A DNA stretch of 64,000 nt, from the NCBI GenBank assembly GCA_023374025.1, contig SIJG01000100.1, positions 134,200 through 198,199 of the forward strand, read 5' to 3'. The DNA comes from Heterodera schachtii. Its lineage: Eukaryota; Nematoda; Chromadorea; Rhabditida; Heteroderidae. Position numbers and translations under genes: made by a program. Under the pieces are notes generated by a model that was not told the DNA's origin, made no database searches, and worked only from the letters and a program-made list of their open reading frames with translations. Shown piece by piece: positions 45,401-55,977 of this stretch (positions are counted from its first letter, which is position 1; every line of letters starts with the position of its first letter).

Positions 45401-48400
45401 CTCTTCCCTCTTCTCCTGCTTCTTCGTTCCGTCTCTCCCCTCTTCTCCTGCTTCTTCGTTCCGTCTCTCCTCCGCTCCTTCTGTCTTTTCACTCCGTCTA
45501 TCTCTCCTCTCTTCTTCGGCTTCTTCGTTCCCTCTCTTCCCTCTTCTCCTGCTTTTTCGTTCCGTCTCTCCTCCGCTCCTTCTGTCTTTTCCCTCCGTCC
45601 GTCTCTCCTCTCTTCTTCGGCTTCTTCGTTCCCTCTCTTCCCTCTCTTCCCTCTTCTCCTTCTTCTTCGTTCCGTCTCTCCTCCGCTCATTCTGTCTTTT
45701 CCCTCCGTCCGTCTCTCCTCTCTTCTTCGGCTTCTTCGTTCCCTCTCTTCCCTCTTCTCCTGCTTCTTCGTTCCGTCTCTCCTCCGCTCCTTCTGTCTTT
45801 TCCCTCCGTCCGTCTCTCCTCTCTTCTTCGGCTTCTTCGTTCCCTCTCTTCCCTCTTCTCCTGCTTCTTCGTTCCGTCTCTCCTCCGCTCCTTCTGTCTT
45901 TTCACTCCGTCTATCTCTCCTCTCTTCTTCGGCTTCTTCGTTCCCTCTCTTCCCTCTTCTCCTGCTTCTTCGTTCCGTCTCTCCTCCGTTCCTTCTGTCT
46001 TTTCCCTCCGTCCGTCTCTCCTCTCTTCTTCGGCTTCTTCGTTCCCTCTCTTCCCTCTTCTCCTGCTTCTTCGTTCCGTCTCTCCTCCGCTCCTTCTGTC
46101 TTTTCCCTCCGTCCGTCTCTCCTCTCTTCTTCGGCTTCTTCATTCCCTCTCTTCCCTCTTCTCCTGCTTCTTCGTTCCGTCTCTCCTCCGCTCCTTCTGT
46201 CTTTCCCCTCCGTCCGTCTATCCTCTCTTCTTCGGCTTCTTCGTTCCCTCTCTTCCCTCTTCTCCTGCTTCTTCGTTCCGTCTCTCCTCCGCTCATTCTG
46301 TCTTTTCCCTCCGTCCGTCTCTCCTCTCTTCTTCGTTCCCTCTCTTCCCTCTTCTCCTGCTTCTTCGTTCCGTCTCTCCTCCGCTCCTTCTGTCTTTCCC
46401 CTCCGTCCGTCTCTCCTCTCTTCTTCGGCTTCTTCGTTCCCTCTCTTCCCTCTTCTCCTGCTTCTTCGTTCCGTCTCTCCTCCGCTCCTTCTGTCTTTTC
46501 CCTCCGTCCGTCTCTCCTCTCTTCTTCGACTTCTTCATTCACTCTCTTCCCTCTTCTCCTGCTTCTTCGTTCCGTCTCTCCTCCGCTCCTTCTGTCTTTC
46601 CCCTCTGTCCGTCTCTCCTCTCTTCTTCGGCTTCTTCGTTCCCTCTCTTCCCTCTTCTCCTGCTTCTTCGTTCCGTCTCTCCTCCGCTCCTTCTGTCTTT
46701 TCCCTCCGTCCGTCTCTCCTCTCTTCTTCGGCTTCTTCGTTCCCTCTCTTCCCTCTTCTCCTGCTTCTTCGTTCCGTCTCTCCTCCGCTCATTCTGTCTT
46801 TTCCCTCCGTCCGTCTCTCCTCTCTTCTTCGTTCCCTCTCTTCCCTCTTCTCCTGCTTCTTCGTTCCGTCTCTCCTCCGCTCCTTCTGTCTTTCCCCTCC
46901 GTCCGTCTCTCCTCTCTTCTTCGGCTTCTTCGTTCCCTCTCTTCCCTCTTCTCCTGCTTCTTCGTTCCGTCTCTCCTCCGCTCCTTCTGTCTTTTCCCTC
47001 CGTCCGTCTCTCCTCTCTTCTTCGGCTTCTTCATTCCCTCTCTTCCCTCTTCTCCTGCTTCTTCGTTCCGTCTCTCCTCCGCTCCTTCTGTCTTTCCCCT
47101 CTGTCCGTCTCTCCTCTCTTCTTCGGCTTCTTCGTTCCCTCTCTTCTCCTGCTTCTTCGTTCCGTCTCTCCTCCGCTCCTTCTGTCTTTTCCCTCCGTCC
47201 GTCTCTCCTCTCTTCTTCGTTCCCTCTCTTCCCTCTTCTCCTGCTTCTTCGTTCCGTCTCTCCTCCGCTCCTTCTGTCTTTCCCCTCCGTCCGTCTCTCC
47301 TCTCTTCTTCGGCTTCTTCGTTCCCTCTCTTCCCTCTTCTCCTGCTTCTTCGTTCCGTCTCTCCTCCGCTCCTTCTGTCTTTTCCCTCCGTCCGTCTCTC
47401 CTCTCTTCTTCGACTTCTTCATTCACTCTCTTCCCTCTTCTCCTGCTTCTTCGTTCCGTCTCTCCTCCGCTCCTTCTGTCTTTCCCCTCTGTCCGTCTCT
47501 CCTCTCTTCTTCGGCTTCTTCGTTCCCTCTCTTCCCTCTTCTCCTGCTTCTTCGTTCCGTCTCTCCTCCGCTCCTTCTGTCTTTTCCCTCCGTCCGTCTC
47601 TCCTCTCTTCTTCGGCTTCTTCGTTCCCTCTCTTCCCTCTTCTCCTGCTTCTTCGTTCCGTCTCTCCTCCGCTCATTCTGTCTTTTCCCTCCGTCCGTCT
47701 CTCCTCTCTTCTTCGTTCCCTCTCTTCCCTCTTCTCCTGCTTCTTCGTTCCGTCTCTCCTCCGCTCCTTCTGTCTTTCCCCTCCGTCCGTCTCTCCTCTC
47801 TTCTTCGGCTTCTTCGTTCCCTCTCTTCCCTCTTCTCCTGCTTCTTCGTTCCGTCTCTCCTCCGCTCCTTCTGTCTTTTCCCTCCGTCCGTCTCTCCTCT
47901 CTTCTTCGGCTTCTTCATTCCCTCTCTTCCCTCTTCTCCTGCTTCTTCGTTCCGTCTCTCCTCCGCTCCTTCTGTCTTTCCCCTCTGTCCGTCTCTCCTC
48001 TCTTCTTCGGCTTCTTCGTTCCCTCTCTTCTCCTGCTTCTTCGTTCCGTCTCTCCTCCGCTCCTTCTGTCTTTTCCCTCCGTCCGTCTCTCCTCTCTTCT
48101 TCGGCTTCTTCGTTCCCTCTCTTCCCTCTTCTCCTGCTTCTTCGTTCCGTCTCTCCTCCGCTCCTTCTGTCTTTTCCCTCCGTCCGTCTCTCCTCTCTTC
48201 TTCGGCTTCTTCGTTCCCTCTCTTCCCTCTTCTCCTGCTTCTTCGTTCCGTCTCTCCTCCGCTCCTTCTGTCTTTTCCCTCCGTCTGTCTCTCTTCTCTT
48301 CTTAGGCTTCTTCGTTCCCTCTCTTCCCTCTTCTCCTGCTTCTTCGTTCCGTCTCTCCTCCGCTCCTTCTGTCTTTTCCCTCCGTCTGTCTCTCCTCTCT

Positions 48401-49157
48401 TCTTCGGCTTCTTCGTTCCCTCTCTTCCCTCTTCTCCTGCTTCTTCGTTCCGTCTCTCTTCCGCTCTTTCTGTCTTTCCCCTCCGTCCGTCTCTCCTCTC
48501 TTCTTCGGCTTCTTCGTTCCCTCTCTTCCCTCTTCTTCTGCTTTTTCGTTCTGTCTCTCCTCCGCTTCTTCTGTCTTTCCCCTCCGTCCGTTTCTCCTCT
48601 TTTCTCTGCTTCTTCATTCCGTCTCTCCCCTCTTCTCGTGCTTCTTCGTTCCGTCTCTCCTCCGCTCCTTCTGTCTTTTCCCTCCGTCCGTCTCTCCTCT
48701 CTTCTTCGGCTTCTTCGTTCCCTCTCTACCCTCTTCTCCTGCTTCTTCCTTCCGTCTCTCCCCTCTTCTCGTGCTTCTTCGTTCCGTCTCTCCTCCGCTC
48801 CTTCTGTCCTTTCCATCCGTCCGTCTCTCCTCTCTTCTTCGACTTCATCGTTCCCTCTCTTTTCTCTTCTCCTGCTTCTTCGTTCCGTCTCTCCTCCGCT
48901 CTTTCTGTCTTTCCCCTCCGTCCGTCTCTCCTCTCTTCTTCGGTTTCTTCGTTCCCTCTTCTCCTGTCTTCTTCGTTCCGACTCTCCCCTCTTCTCCTGC
49001 TTCTTCGTTCCGTCTCTCCTCCGCTCCTTCTGTCTTTTCCCTCCGTCCGTCTCTCCTCTCTTCTTCGGCTTCTTCGTTCCCTGTTCCCTCTTCTCCTGCT
49101 TCTTCGTTCCGTCTCCCCTCTTCTCCTGCTTCTTCGTTCCGTCTCTCCTCCGCTCAT
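42473..49157. repeat. 101-bp pyrimidine/purine minisatellite, about 66 copies
   Basis: The plus strand is almost pure C/T. The 101-bp unit has two sub-blocks, each starting GCTTCTTCGTTCC, of about 69 and 32 bp. Units differ by recurrent single-base variants (TTCGTTCC/TTCATTCC, CTTTTCCC/CTTTCCCC) and by occasional loss of a few bases. Since 101 is not a multiple of three and the unit has no stop triplet in any frame, long frames open on both strands (Ser/Leu/Pro/Phe-rich on plus, Arg/Glu/Lys-rich on minus). These are composition effects and I do not call them genes. The strand bias would permit triplex formation. Confidence 0.95.
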
Positions 49158-49289
49158 CAGTCATTTTTTCAAAATTTTGAAATTCATTCATTTTTTAAAT
49201 TATGAAAATCTTTCACTTTTTTAATATTAAAATCTGTCATTTTTTAAAATTATGAAAATCTATCTTTTTTTTAAAATTATGAAACTCAC

Positions 49290-49395
49290 ATCTATGACTC
49301 CATCGCTGTCCGCATTTTCATAGTAAGCCCAAAAGTGGCCTGCCTCATGGACCGCCACTGTGCACTCAGGCACTTGCTTTTTGCCAGAATTTCCT
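49290..49395 (-). pseudogene. HExxH exon fragment
   Basis: Minus strand reads QVPECTVAVHEAGHFWAYYE followed by NADSDGVID and a GTGAG donor, nearly identical to the block at 16543-16642. The upstream acceptor is degraded. It forms the edge of the expanded composite element. Confidence 0.5.
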
Positions 49396-50160
49396 TTGTA
49401 AACTTTTTTTTAAGTCTACACAGTGAAGTTTCTAAATTCTGTCTGCATCCATCCAATATTACACGCGGAATTTGAGTATTTTTTGGTATGGGTAAATACT
49501 TAATCCGCTTCTTCTTCAGAGTTTTATTAATTTCCTGATAATGAAATTTAAATTATTTTGACCAGGGTCCTTTCCCTGCCAATTACATAAGTGTAGGAAA
49601 AATTCCACGCCATTAGCAGGTCACTACCAGCTCCACGCGCATTTCCATATACTAAATTCTCGTAGAATCCGCCAACTTTGGGCAATATAAAATATAATAA
49701 AACTTAGTCTTTTTAAATAATTAACCATTATATAGGTCCATTGCGGCCTCGAGTTGCCTATTCGAGAACAAGCTAAGGATATTATGCTTGGCACATTAAA
49801 AACCTAGTATGCCATTCTCTTTTCGTTCTAGCAAATTGTCTATCCATTTAATATGTGAATTATTTTATTTTTGTTTTTGTAATTTTTTTAACTATTCTAA
49901 ATCATTAAATTAAAATTAAAAATACACTTGAATTAACCAAATAAAATATAATCTAAAAAGCATAAAATTTGGCCATTTTCAAAGAAAACTTAAACAAATT
50001 GAAAAATAATTTTCAAAAATTTCCCGGCATGCCTGTCGGCCAAACCCCTCCTGATCAACAAAGTTTTTAAAAAGCCGTGCCGCAAAAAAGGTAATATGTG
50101 TTAAGGTAAACGACCCTGTCTCAGTATTTCAGGTGATCCCAAAAACATTCTGATCAAATT
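49396..50160. other. non-coding spacer
   Basis: No gene is seen. A degraded CGG-palindrome-like motif (CCCGGCATGCCTGTCGGCC) is at 50022-50040. Confidence 0.35.
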
Positions 50161-50169
50161 AATGAAAAC

Positions 50170-50285
50170 AAAAATTCAATTAACACTCAATAATTCAAAT
50201 CCGTCCAAATCCATTTGGCTGGCAAAAACATGGGCCAGCTCATGCCCGGCAACCCGGATGCGCGCATTTTCCGAAACTCGAAGAA
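50170..50285 (-). pseudogene. HELAH-containing exon fragment
   Basis: Minus strand reads RVSENARIRVAGHELAHVFA followed by SQMDLDGFELLSVN and a stop. GHELAH contains a HExxH motif, and the spacing to the DLDGF motif parallels the HEAGHFWAYYENADSDGV fragments, so it is probably a diverged relative. No adjacent exons were recognised. A purine-rich stretch at 50285-50400 follows on the plus strand. Confidence 0.4.
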
Positions 50286-50451
50286 GCTTACTAAGAGAGA
50301 AAAAGGAGGGGAAAGGAAGGGAGGGGAACGGGAAGAAGAGAGAAAAAGGAGGGGAAAAGGAAGGGATGGGAAGGGGAAGAAGAGAGAAAAAGAAGGGGAG
50401 AATACTTAAAACTTAAATCAGTTACGGCACCAGCGGCTGCAATCAAGATTA

Positions 50452-50521
50452 GTACCACACTAAATATGCCCAAAAGTGCCCGGCCTCATGTTGGTGCAAC
50501 AAGTAGGGCCGACGACACAGA
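50452..50521 (-). pseudogene. HExxH exon fragment
   Basis: Minus strand reads RRPYLLHQHEAGHFWAYLVW then a stop. It shares HEAGHFWAY with the copies at 16.5, 49.3 and 50.7 kb. Confidence 0.45.
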
Positions 50522-50640
50522 ATACCAGATGATTTCCGCCTATAAAAGAAATATGTAATCTTTTGATTTTTACCTTTTTTGGCGAAAATTAAATTTGGAT
50601 CTTTTTGGATAATAAAAGTGGATTTTGAAATGGGGGGGAA

Positions 50641-50711
50641 TATGCCCAAAAGTGCCCGGCCTCATGGGCCGCCATAGTGAAGTAGTCAGGCACTTGCTGC
50701 CTCTTTTGTCT
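50641..50711 (-). pseudogene. HExxH exon fragment
   Basis: Minus strand reads QKRQQVPDYFTMAAHEAGHF followed by WAYSP, after a TTTCAG acceptor like that of the 16.5-kb block. The frame then runs into a G-run. Confidence 0.5.
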
Positions 50712-51100
50712 GAAATACATTTTATTAATAAATAGTTGCATATTTAAATTCCTGGGCCTTTAAAAATGTGCATTAATTTTAAACCAAACGATTGTCCCTT
50801 GAAAATTTGTACACTGATTTTAAACCAGGAATCACGACGGACCCTTAGAAATTGGTGAACTGATATTGAAACACAAATTTTTGAATTCCATTCCAGAAAA
50901 AGTTTGAAGAGACAAAAAAAAAATAACAACCGAACGAATTGAAAAGAGTTAAAAATGTCGAATAGAAATTAACAGTCCAAAAACTTTATAGGACGACAGA
51001 AGAGTCAATGTCAGCAATTGCTTTGGATTGGTTATTTAAAAAATAGGGACAATTCGATGGGATCGTCCCTTTCAAATGATTACTTTCGTAATCTGCCCTC
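50712..51100. other. non-coding spacer
   Basis: AT-rich; nothing recognised. Confidence 0.3.
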
Positions 51101-53060
51101 CCTCCATTTTTGTGCACTATTTCGTTTTTAAAATTGGTTCCGGATTTTTTGGCTTTAAAAAATTAAATTGTAAAAATTAAAAAGAAAGAACTCTAATTTG
51201 TAAGGATTTTTAATTTCGCTTCACCATGCTTTTAAGTCAAACCATGAGACGGGACAATTCCAAAATTTGGTGCACCACTTTCGGTGGAAAGTCCAAGTAC
51301 CTTATTTGTACAATTAATCTCCCATGAACACAGTCGCCTTTGGACAGTTATGGAACAGAAAAGTGGGAATATTAGATGGGGTGCGTCAGTTCATAAAATC
51401 ACTCTTTCGTCTACCCCTCCCCTTCCTTTCGCCTTTGACAATTTAAATACGCACTATTTCGTAATGTTCAAAACCGGGAAAAATAAGCGCATTTTTAAAA
51501 ATGTTTGAGTAAATTTAACAATGAAATTTTCAATTAAAAAATTCAAAACATTTTCAACATATACTCACACCCTCCGCGGGGGAGACAGTTCAAAAATTTA
51601 GGTGCATATTTAATGTGTCATATTTAATTGGATTATCACAAGTCAAATTCGGGGGGGGGGGGGATTTTGGGTGCTAATTGAAATGAAAAATGGAAAAATT
51701 GGTGGGGTCTTCTTTCTATAGAAACTTCTCTTTTCGTCTACCCCTCCACTTTTCACGCACTATTTTTAGTTAAAAAGACAGTAAAAAATAATTTATTAAT
51801 TTCTTTAAAACGCTATTAAAAATGTAAAATTGTAATAAAAGTGTTTAAATAATTATTTAAATATGTGAGATGTACTATTTAAAATAATTAAATTTATTTT
51901 GCACAAAGAAACTTCAATTGCAAAAAACTTTGAAATAAAACAGGTAAAAATGAATTATTGAAACATATACAGTAAATAATAAAACCGTGAAAAATAAGCG
52001 AGTTTTAAAAATTTAGTAAAACCTATTTCAATTTAAAAACCATCAAATGTTTTCTACATTTTTTATATTTCACAACTCGGGCGAGACAGTTAAAAAAATT
52101 TTTGCCACATTTAATCCAGCTTGTGATAGTACTTTATTGATTTCGCGGTTAGAAAACAAATGAAAAAATAAATGATTTTTTAAATTTTTGTTATAAAACA
52201 TAGTAAAATTGAAATAAACATGTTAAATAATTATATTTAAAAAATCCGATTTAAAAAATAGCTTTTTTTCTCGCTGGATGTTTGGGTGGGGGGGGGGGGC
52301 TGCCGCCCCCCCCGATCAAATTTACAAGGGGATATTGAAAAAAAAATTAAAAACTCATTTTTTTCTTAAGTTTTTGCAGTCATGACTTTATAAAAATAAA
52401 TTGATAAATTGAACTAATTTTGTTTCTTTTTATTAAAAATCATGAAACTTTTCGTCTTTGAACTTTAAATGCGCACGATTACGCGGTTGAAAAGACTAAA
52501 AAATGTGATTTTTTAAAAATCTTTGAATAAAATTTCGCATTTAAATCCCACCCAATTTTTAAATATTCTACTGTTAAAATTAACAGAAACCTTTCGCCTT
52601 TGAAAATTTAAATCCGCACTATTTGGTGGTGTTCAAAACCGTGAAAAAAGCGATTTTTTAAAAATATTTGAGTAAATTAAAAAAAATGAAAATTTCGGTT
52701 TAAAAGTTTCAAAGCTTTTCTACAAATTTTTCTCAGTAACTCGGCTTGAGGAAGTTCCAAATTTATGTGCCATATTTAATGTGGCATGTAATTGAACTTA
52801 ATTTGACAATCACAAATCATATTCGGTGAGGGATTTTGGTTAAAGACAGTGAAAAAATTATTTCTTTCTTAAAAATCATATAGAATTATTGAAATTTTAT
52901 AAAGAAATAAACTAAAACCGTTAAAAATAAGGAATTTTTAAAAATTTTTGAGTAAACTAAAAAATGAAAATTTTGGAAAAATTTAAAACATTTCACACTT
53001 TCTTCTAATTCCCACCCGCGGGCGAGAAAGTTCAAAAATGGTGGGTCCCATTTGTAAGTT
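51100..53060. repeat. degenerate tandem repeats, several hundred bp per unit
   Basis: Two motifs recur in alternation: a GAGACAGTTCAAAAATTT-like block (about 51247, 51570, 52080, 52740, 53010) and a CTTTCGCCTTTGA...CGCACTATTT-like block (about 51420, 51745, 52450, 52590). Spacing varies from about 300 to 650 bp, so the array is old and rearranged. G-runs occur at 51650 and 52290. No gene is seen. Confidence 0.5.
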
Positions 53061-53147
53061 AAAAAAATGATAAAAAATTATTTAAAAAATATGCGTCGCT
53101 ATAAAAATAATAATTTATTAAAAGAGAATTTAATTTAAAAACAGATG

Positions 53148-53672
53148 GCGCTTCGCGCACCCCCCCCCCCCCGCCCCCCCCCCTCTCCCTCCCCCGCTTT
53201 ACAGAGGGAGCTTCGCGCCACCCCCCGCCCCCGCTTTACGGAGGGCGCTTCGCGCCATCCCCCCCCCCCCCCGCCCCCGCTTTACGGAGGGCGCTTCGCG
53301 CCACCCCCCCCCCCCCCCCTCCCCCCCCCCCGCCTTTACGGAGGGCGCTTCGCGCAACCCCCCCCCCCCCTCCCTCCCCCGCTTTACAGAGGGCGCTTCG
53401 CGCCACCCCCCGCCCCCACCCCCGCTTTACGGAGGGCGCTTCGCGCCACCCCCCCCCCCCCCCCCCCCCCCCCCGCCTTTACGGAGGGCGCTTCGCGCCA
53501 CCCCCCCCCCCCCCCTCCCCTTTACGGAGGGCGCTTCGCGCCACCCCCCCCCGCTTTACGGAGGGCGCTGCGCGCCACCCCCCGCCCCCCCCCCCGCTTT
53601 ACGGAGGGCGCTTCGCGCCACCCCCCGCCCCCACCCCCGCTTTACGGAGGGCGCTTCGCGCCGCCCCCGCCG
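53148..53672. repeat. C-tract minisatellite (GGCGCTTCGCGCCA units)
   Basis: About 12 units share the constant part TTTACGGAGGGCGCTTCGCG followed by CCA and a C-run of 6 to over 20 bases. Units are about 37-55 bp because the C-run varies. GCGCTTCGCGC is itself a short hairpin. The proline-rich frame across it is an artefact of the C-runs. Confidence 0.9.
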
Positions 53673-53802
53673 ATGCGTATTCGCTTGGTGCATGGCCAGA
53701 ATAGAAAATTCCGCCACGTTATTTTTTTTTTAAATCGGTAGATATTTGACGAAAAATAGCAAAATATGCAAATTGGAAAATATGCATGAAATAGGTATTC
53801 AG

Positions 53803-54738
53803 TAGAGTTGAGCGGGACCGGGACCGGGACCGTGGCGGGAAATCCCGGTTTTTTCAGGTCCCTGTCCCGGTCCCGGTTTTTGAAAAAAAAGAAATCCCGG
53901 TCCCGGTTTTGCCAGTCCCGGTCCCGGCGGGACTAAATAAGCACTGGTAAGAATGGGGTGTGGGTGAGAAAAGAGAAGAAATTGGTGGAGAAGAAACAAT
54001 TTTTGAGAAAAAAAATAAATTATTTATTTTCTTTTAAAGCATATTTTCATATGCATAAGTGGATAAGTGGCTAAACCTTTTGACTTTCATTATTTGTCCC
54101 TTGGGTTCAATTCCCCGATGGAACAGATTGTTTTTTCTTTTTTCTTTACCAATATCAATTGAAATTTAATTAATAAAAAATATTTCTACATAAAAATTAT
54201 ATTTTTACCATTTTTAAACAGCCTAAAACCACAAATTAACCTAATATATGGTCATTTTTTGGCAAATTCTGTTATCAAATCTCACTCAAAATTTTTCCGG
54301 CGGCGCCTATCAGCACCGACGGACCCCGCCCCCTCCCAATGTTCCAAAAGTTTTTCGAAAAAACATTGCCACAAAAACAGCGACTTAAAAATTTTAAGAG
54401 ATTGTTAATTTGTTAGAAAAATCCAGAATTTTGGGACTCAGAAAATTCCAAAAATTCCCCCCCTGAAATTAAAATTTTAAAAATTTTCCAATGAATAATG
54501 GAAAAATTCTTCTAAATAAAAAATTTTATGGGTACCTTTTTGAATTTAGGAAATTTTTGTAACAAAATTCACCAAAAAATTATAAAATTTTTCAAAAAAA
54601 ATTTTCTCTTGGGAAAAGTCCCGGTTGGTCCCGGTCCCGGGTTTTTTCGCGGTCCCGGTCGAAAGACTTGGTCCCGGTCCCGACTTTTCTGGTCCCGGTC
54701 CCGGTTTTTGTCAAAAATCCCGGTCCCGCTCAACTCTA
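53803..54738. mobile_element. non-autonomous hAT-like transposon, CCCGGT-rich ends
   Basis: Inverted ends TAGAGTTGAGCGGGACCGGG (left) and the complement at the right are followed by many GGTCCC/GGGACC motifs at both ends. The octamer GTATTCAG flanks exactly (53795-53802 and 54739-54746). The interior holds a GGCGCCTATCAGC palindrome at 54299-54325, as in other elements here. A tRNA-like stretch at about 54052-54125 has a D-arm-like TGGATAAGTGGCTAA and a T-arm-like GGTTCAATTCC. No ORF for a transposase. Confidence 0.88.
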
Positions 54739-54746
54739 GTATTCAG

Positions 54747-55058
54747 AAAAAGCCAAAATATGCACAAAAAACTCGAAATATGCAAAAATATGCAAATAAA
54801 AGATTTTACGCAAACACAAAAAAGAAAGAGTTTTTCCTACTATTTATAGCATGGGAAAGCCAGGAAAAATAAATACATTTGCATGTTTTTGGCAGCCCTG
54901 GTTATAACCAAAAAAACTCAAAAAAGCGATTTTTTGAAGAAAAATAACTAAAGAAATGGGGGGATGGTCATTGATTGGACGACTAAAAGACGAATGGACG
55001 CGTAAACTGCAGTTGACCCGCGTTTTTTTCTTCTATTTCTCTTCACATTTATTCAAGG
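54747..55058. other. non-coding spacer
   Basis: 54975-55010 contains ATTGATTGGACG and ATGGACGCGTAAACT, similar to the subterminal motif of the 35356-36757 element, suggesting a relic. No gene is seen. Confidence 0.35.
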
Positions 55059-55181
55059 GGCGACACCCAACTCGTACTATTATGTAGTAAATATAGAAAC
55101 AGAAAAAAGCGAGACAGCGTTAAGTCATCAGAGAACAGAGAAAAAAAGATACTCTAAAATAGTACGAGTTGGGTTTTTACC
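55059..55181. mobile_element. very short foldback element
   Basis: ACCCAACTCGTACTATT (55065-55081) is repeated inverted at 55158-55174. The decamer TTATTCAAGG flanks on both sides (55049-55058 and 55182-55191). Confidence 0.6.
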
Positions 55182-55617
55182 TTATTCAAGGCCGTTTCCA
55201 TTCTCAGCCCCCGGTATGTCCATCCCTAGCACACTATTTATGTGGTACGCTGCTTCACTGTGCAGAGAAAACCCTAGTACTATCTCGTCGTTTCTATTTT
55301 TCTTTGTATTTTCTCTCACTTTGGCGTATTATCACTTCAAAGAAAATTACGAAGTCCCGAAATTGGAAGGTTTTTAGGAGCAAAAAGTGGGTTAGCAAAA
55401 AAGATATGGACTGATGAAATTTTTGCATTTCTTTTCCTCTCCTTTTTGTAAAAACACGAAATTATTTTTTAATTTTTTGCAATTTTTTATCATATCTCTT
55501 ACAGTCCGGGCTCTACTCATAATTTTGCTAAAAAAAATGTCCTTTTCAAAACAACTTTTAGCTACATACCAATTTACCAAAGTCGCAGGAATCCCCGACT
55601 CCCAGTAAAATAGGTTC

Positions 55618-55818
55618 GGTACTTTTCCGTTTGGGGGTCCCACATTTATTTAAATTAAAAAACTTCAACAAAAAGCGCACACCATGCGGATCCATCGATT
55701 ATATTTCGGCCCAAATTGTTTCTTCGGCATTTTATGACTTCCGTTTTCAATATTCATCGCGTTTTTTGTTGACGTTTTTTAATTTAAATAAATATGGGCC
55801 CCCAAACGGAAAAGTACC
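55618..55818. mobile_element. MITE upstream of rps-3
   Basis: Inverted ends of about 60 bp start GGTACTTTTCCGTTTGGGGG at 55618, with the complement ending at 55818. No ORF. A convincing target duplication was not found. It lies about 160 bp upstream of the rps-3 start. Confidence 0.7.
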
Positions 55819-55977
55819 AGGTTTTCTTCCAACTTTCCATTCCCGATGTATCTGACTCGTTTCACGTTTTTGAAAAATTACAATATTTTTTGTAAATTTT
55901 TGATAATAATTATCGTATTGCAGATTTGTTTTCTTTTACTCAACAATTTGCGGTTTAATAATTAAAGACGCTAAAAA

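Larger units (their letters stand above)
42260..49395 (-). repeat. composite dispersed element, expanded version
   Basis: Read on the minus strand: HExxH exon-like fragment (49395-49290), repeated AGATTTTCATAATTTT motifs (49285-49160), the 101-bp array (49157-42473), then a flank (42472-42260). The same parts in the same order, with only one monomer in place of the array, are at 16543-17930 on the plus strand. The flank match is close (e.g. GATCAGATTTGTCTTGTTTT versus TATCAGATTTGTCTTGTTTC). Confidence 0.75.

Noticed and set aside
42473..49157. CRISPR array
   Set aside because: Repeats are contiguous without unique spacers, and the genes around are eukaryotic with introns.
42396..49224. Very long open frames (962 and 1685 residues on plus; up to 590 on minus)
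   Set aside because: They lie within the 101-bp minisatellite, are open in several frames at once because the unit lacks stop triplets, and repeat with the array period; no start context or domain supports a protein.
53145..53741. Proline-rich 198-residue open frame
   Set aside because: Product of C-runs in the minisatellite; no coding signal outside the repeat.
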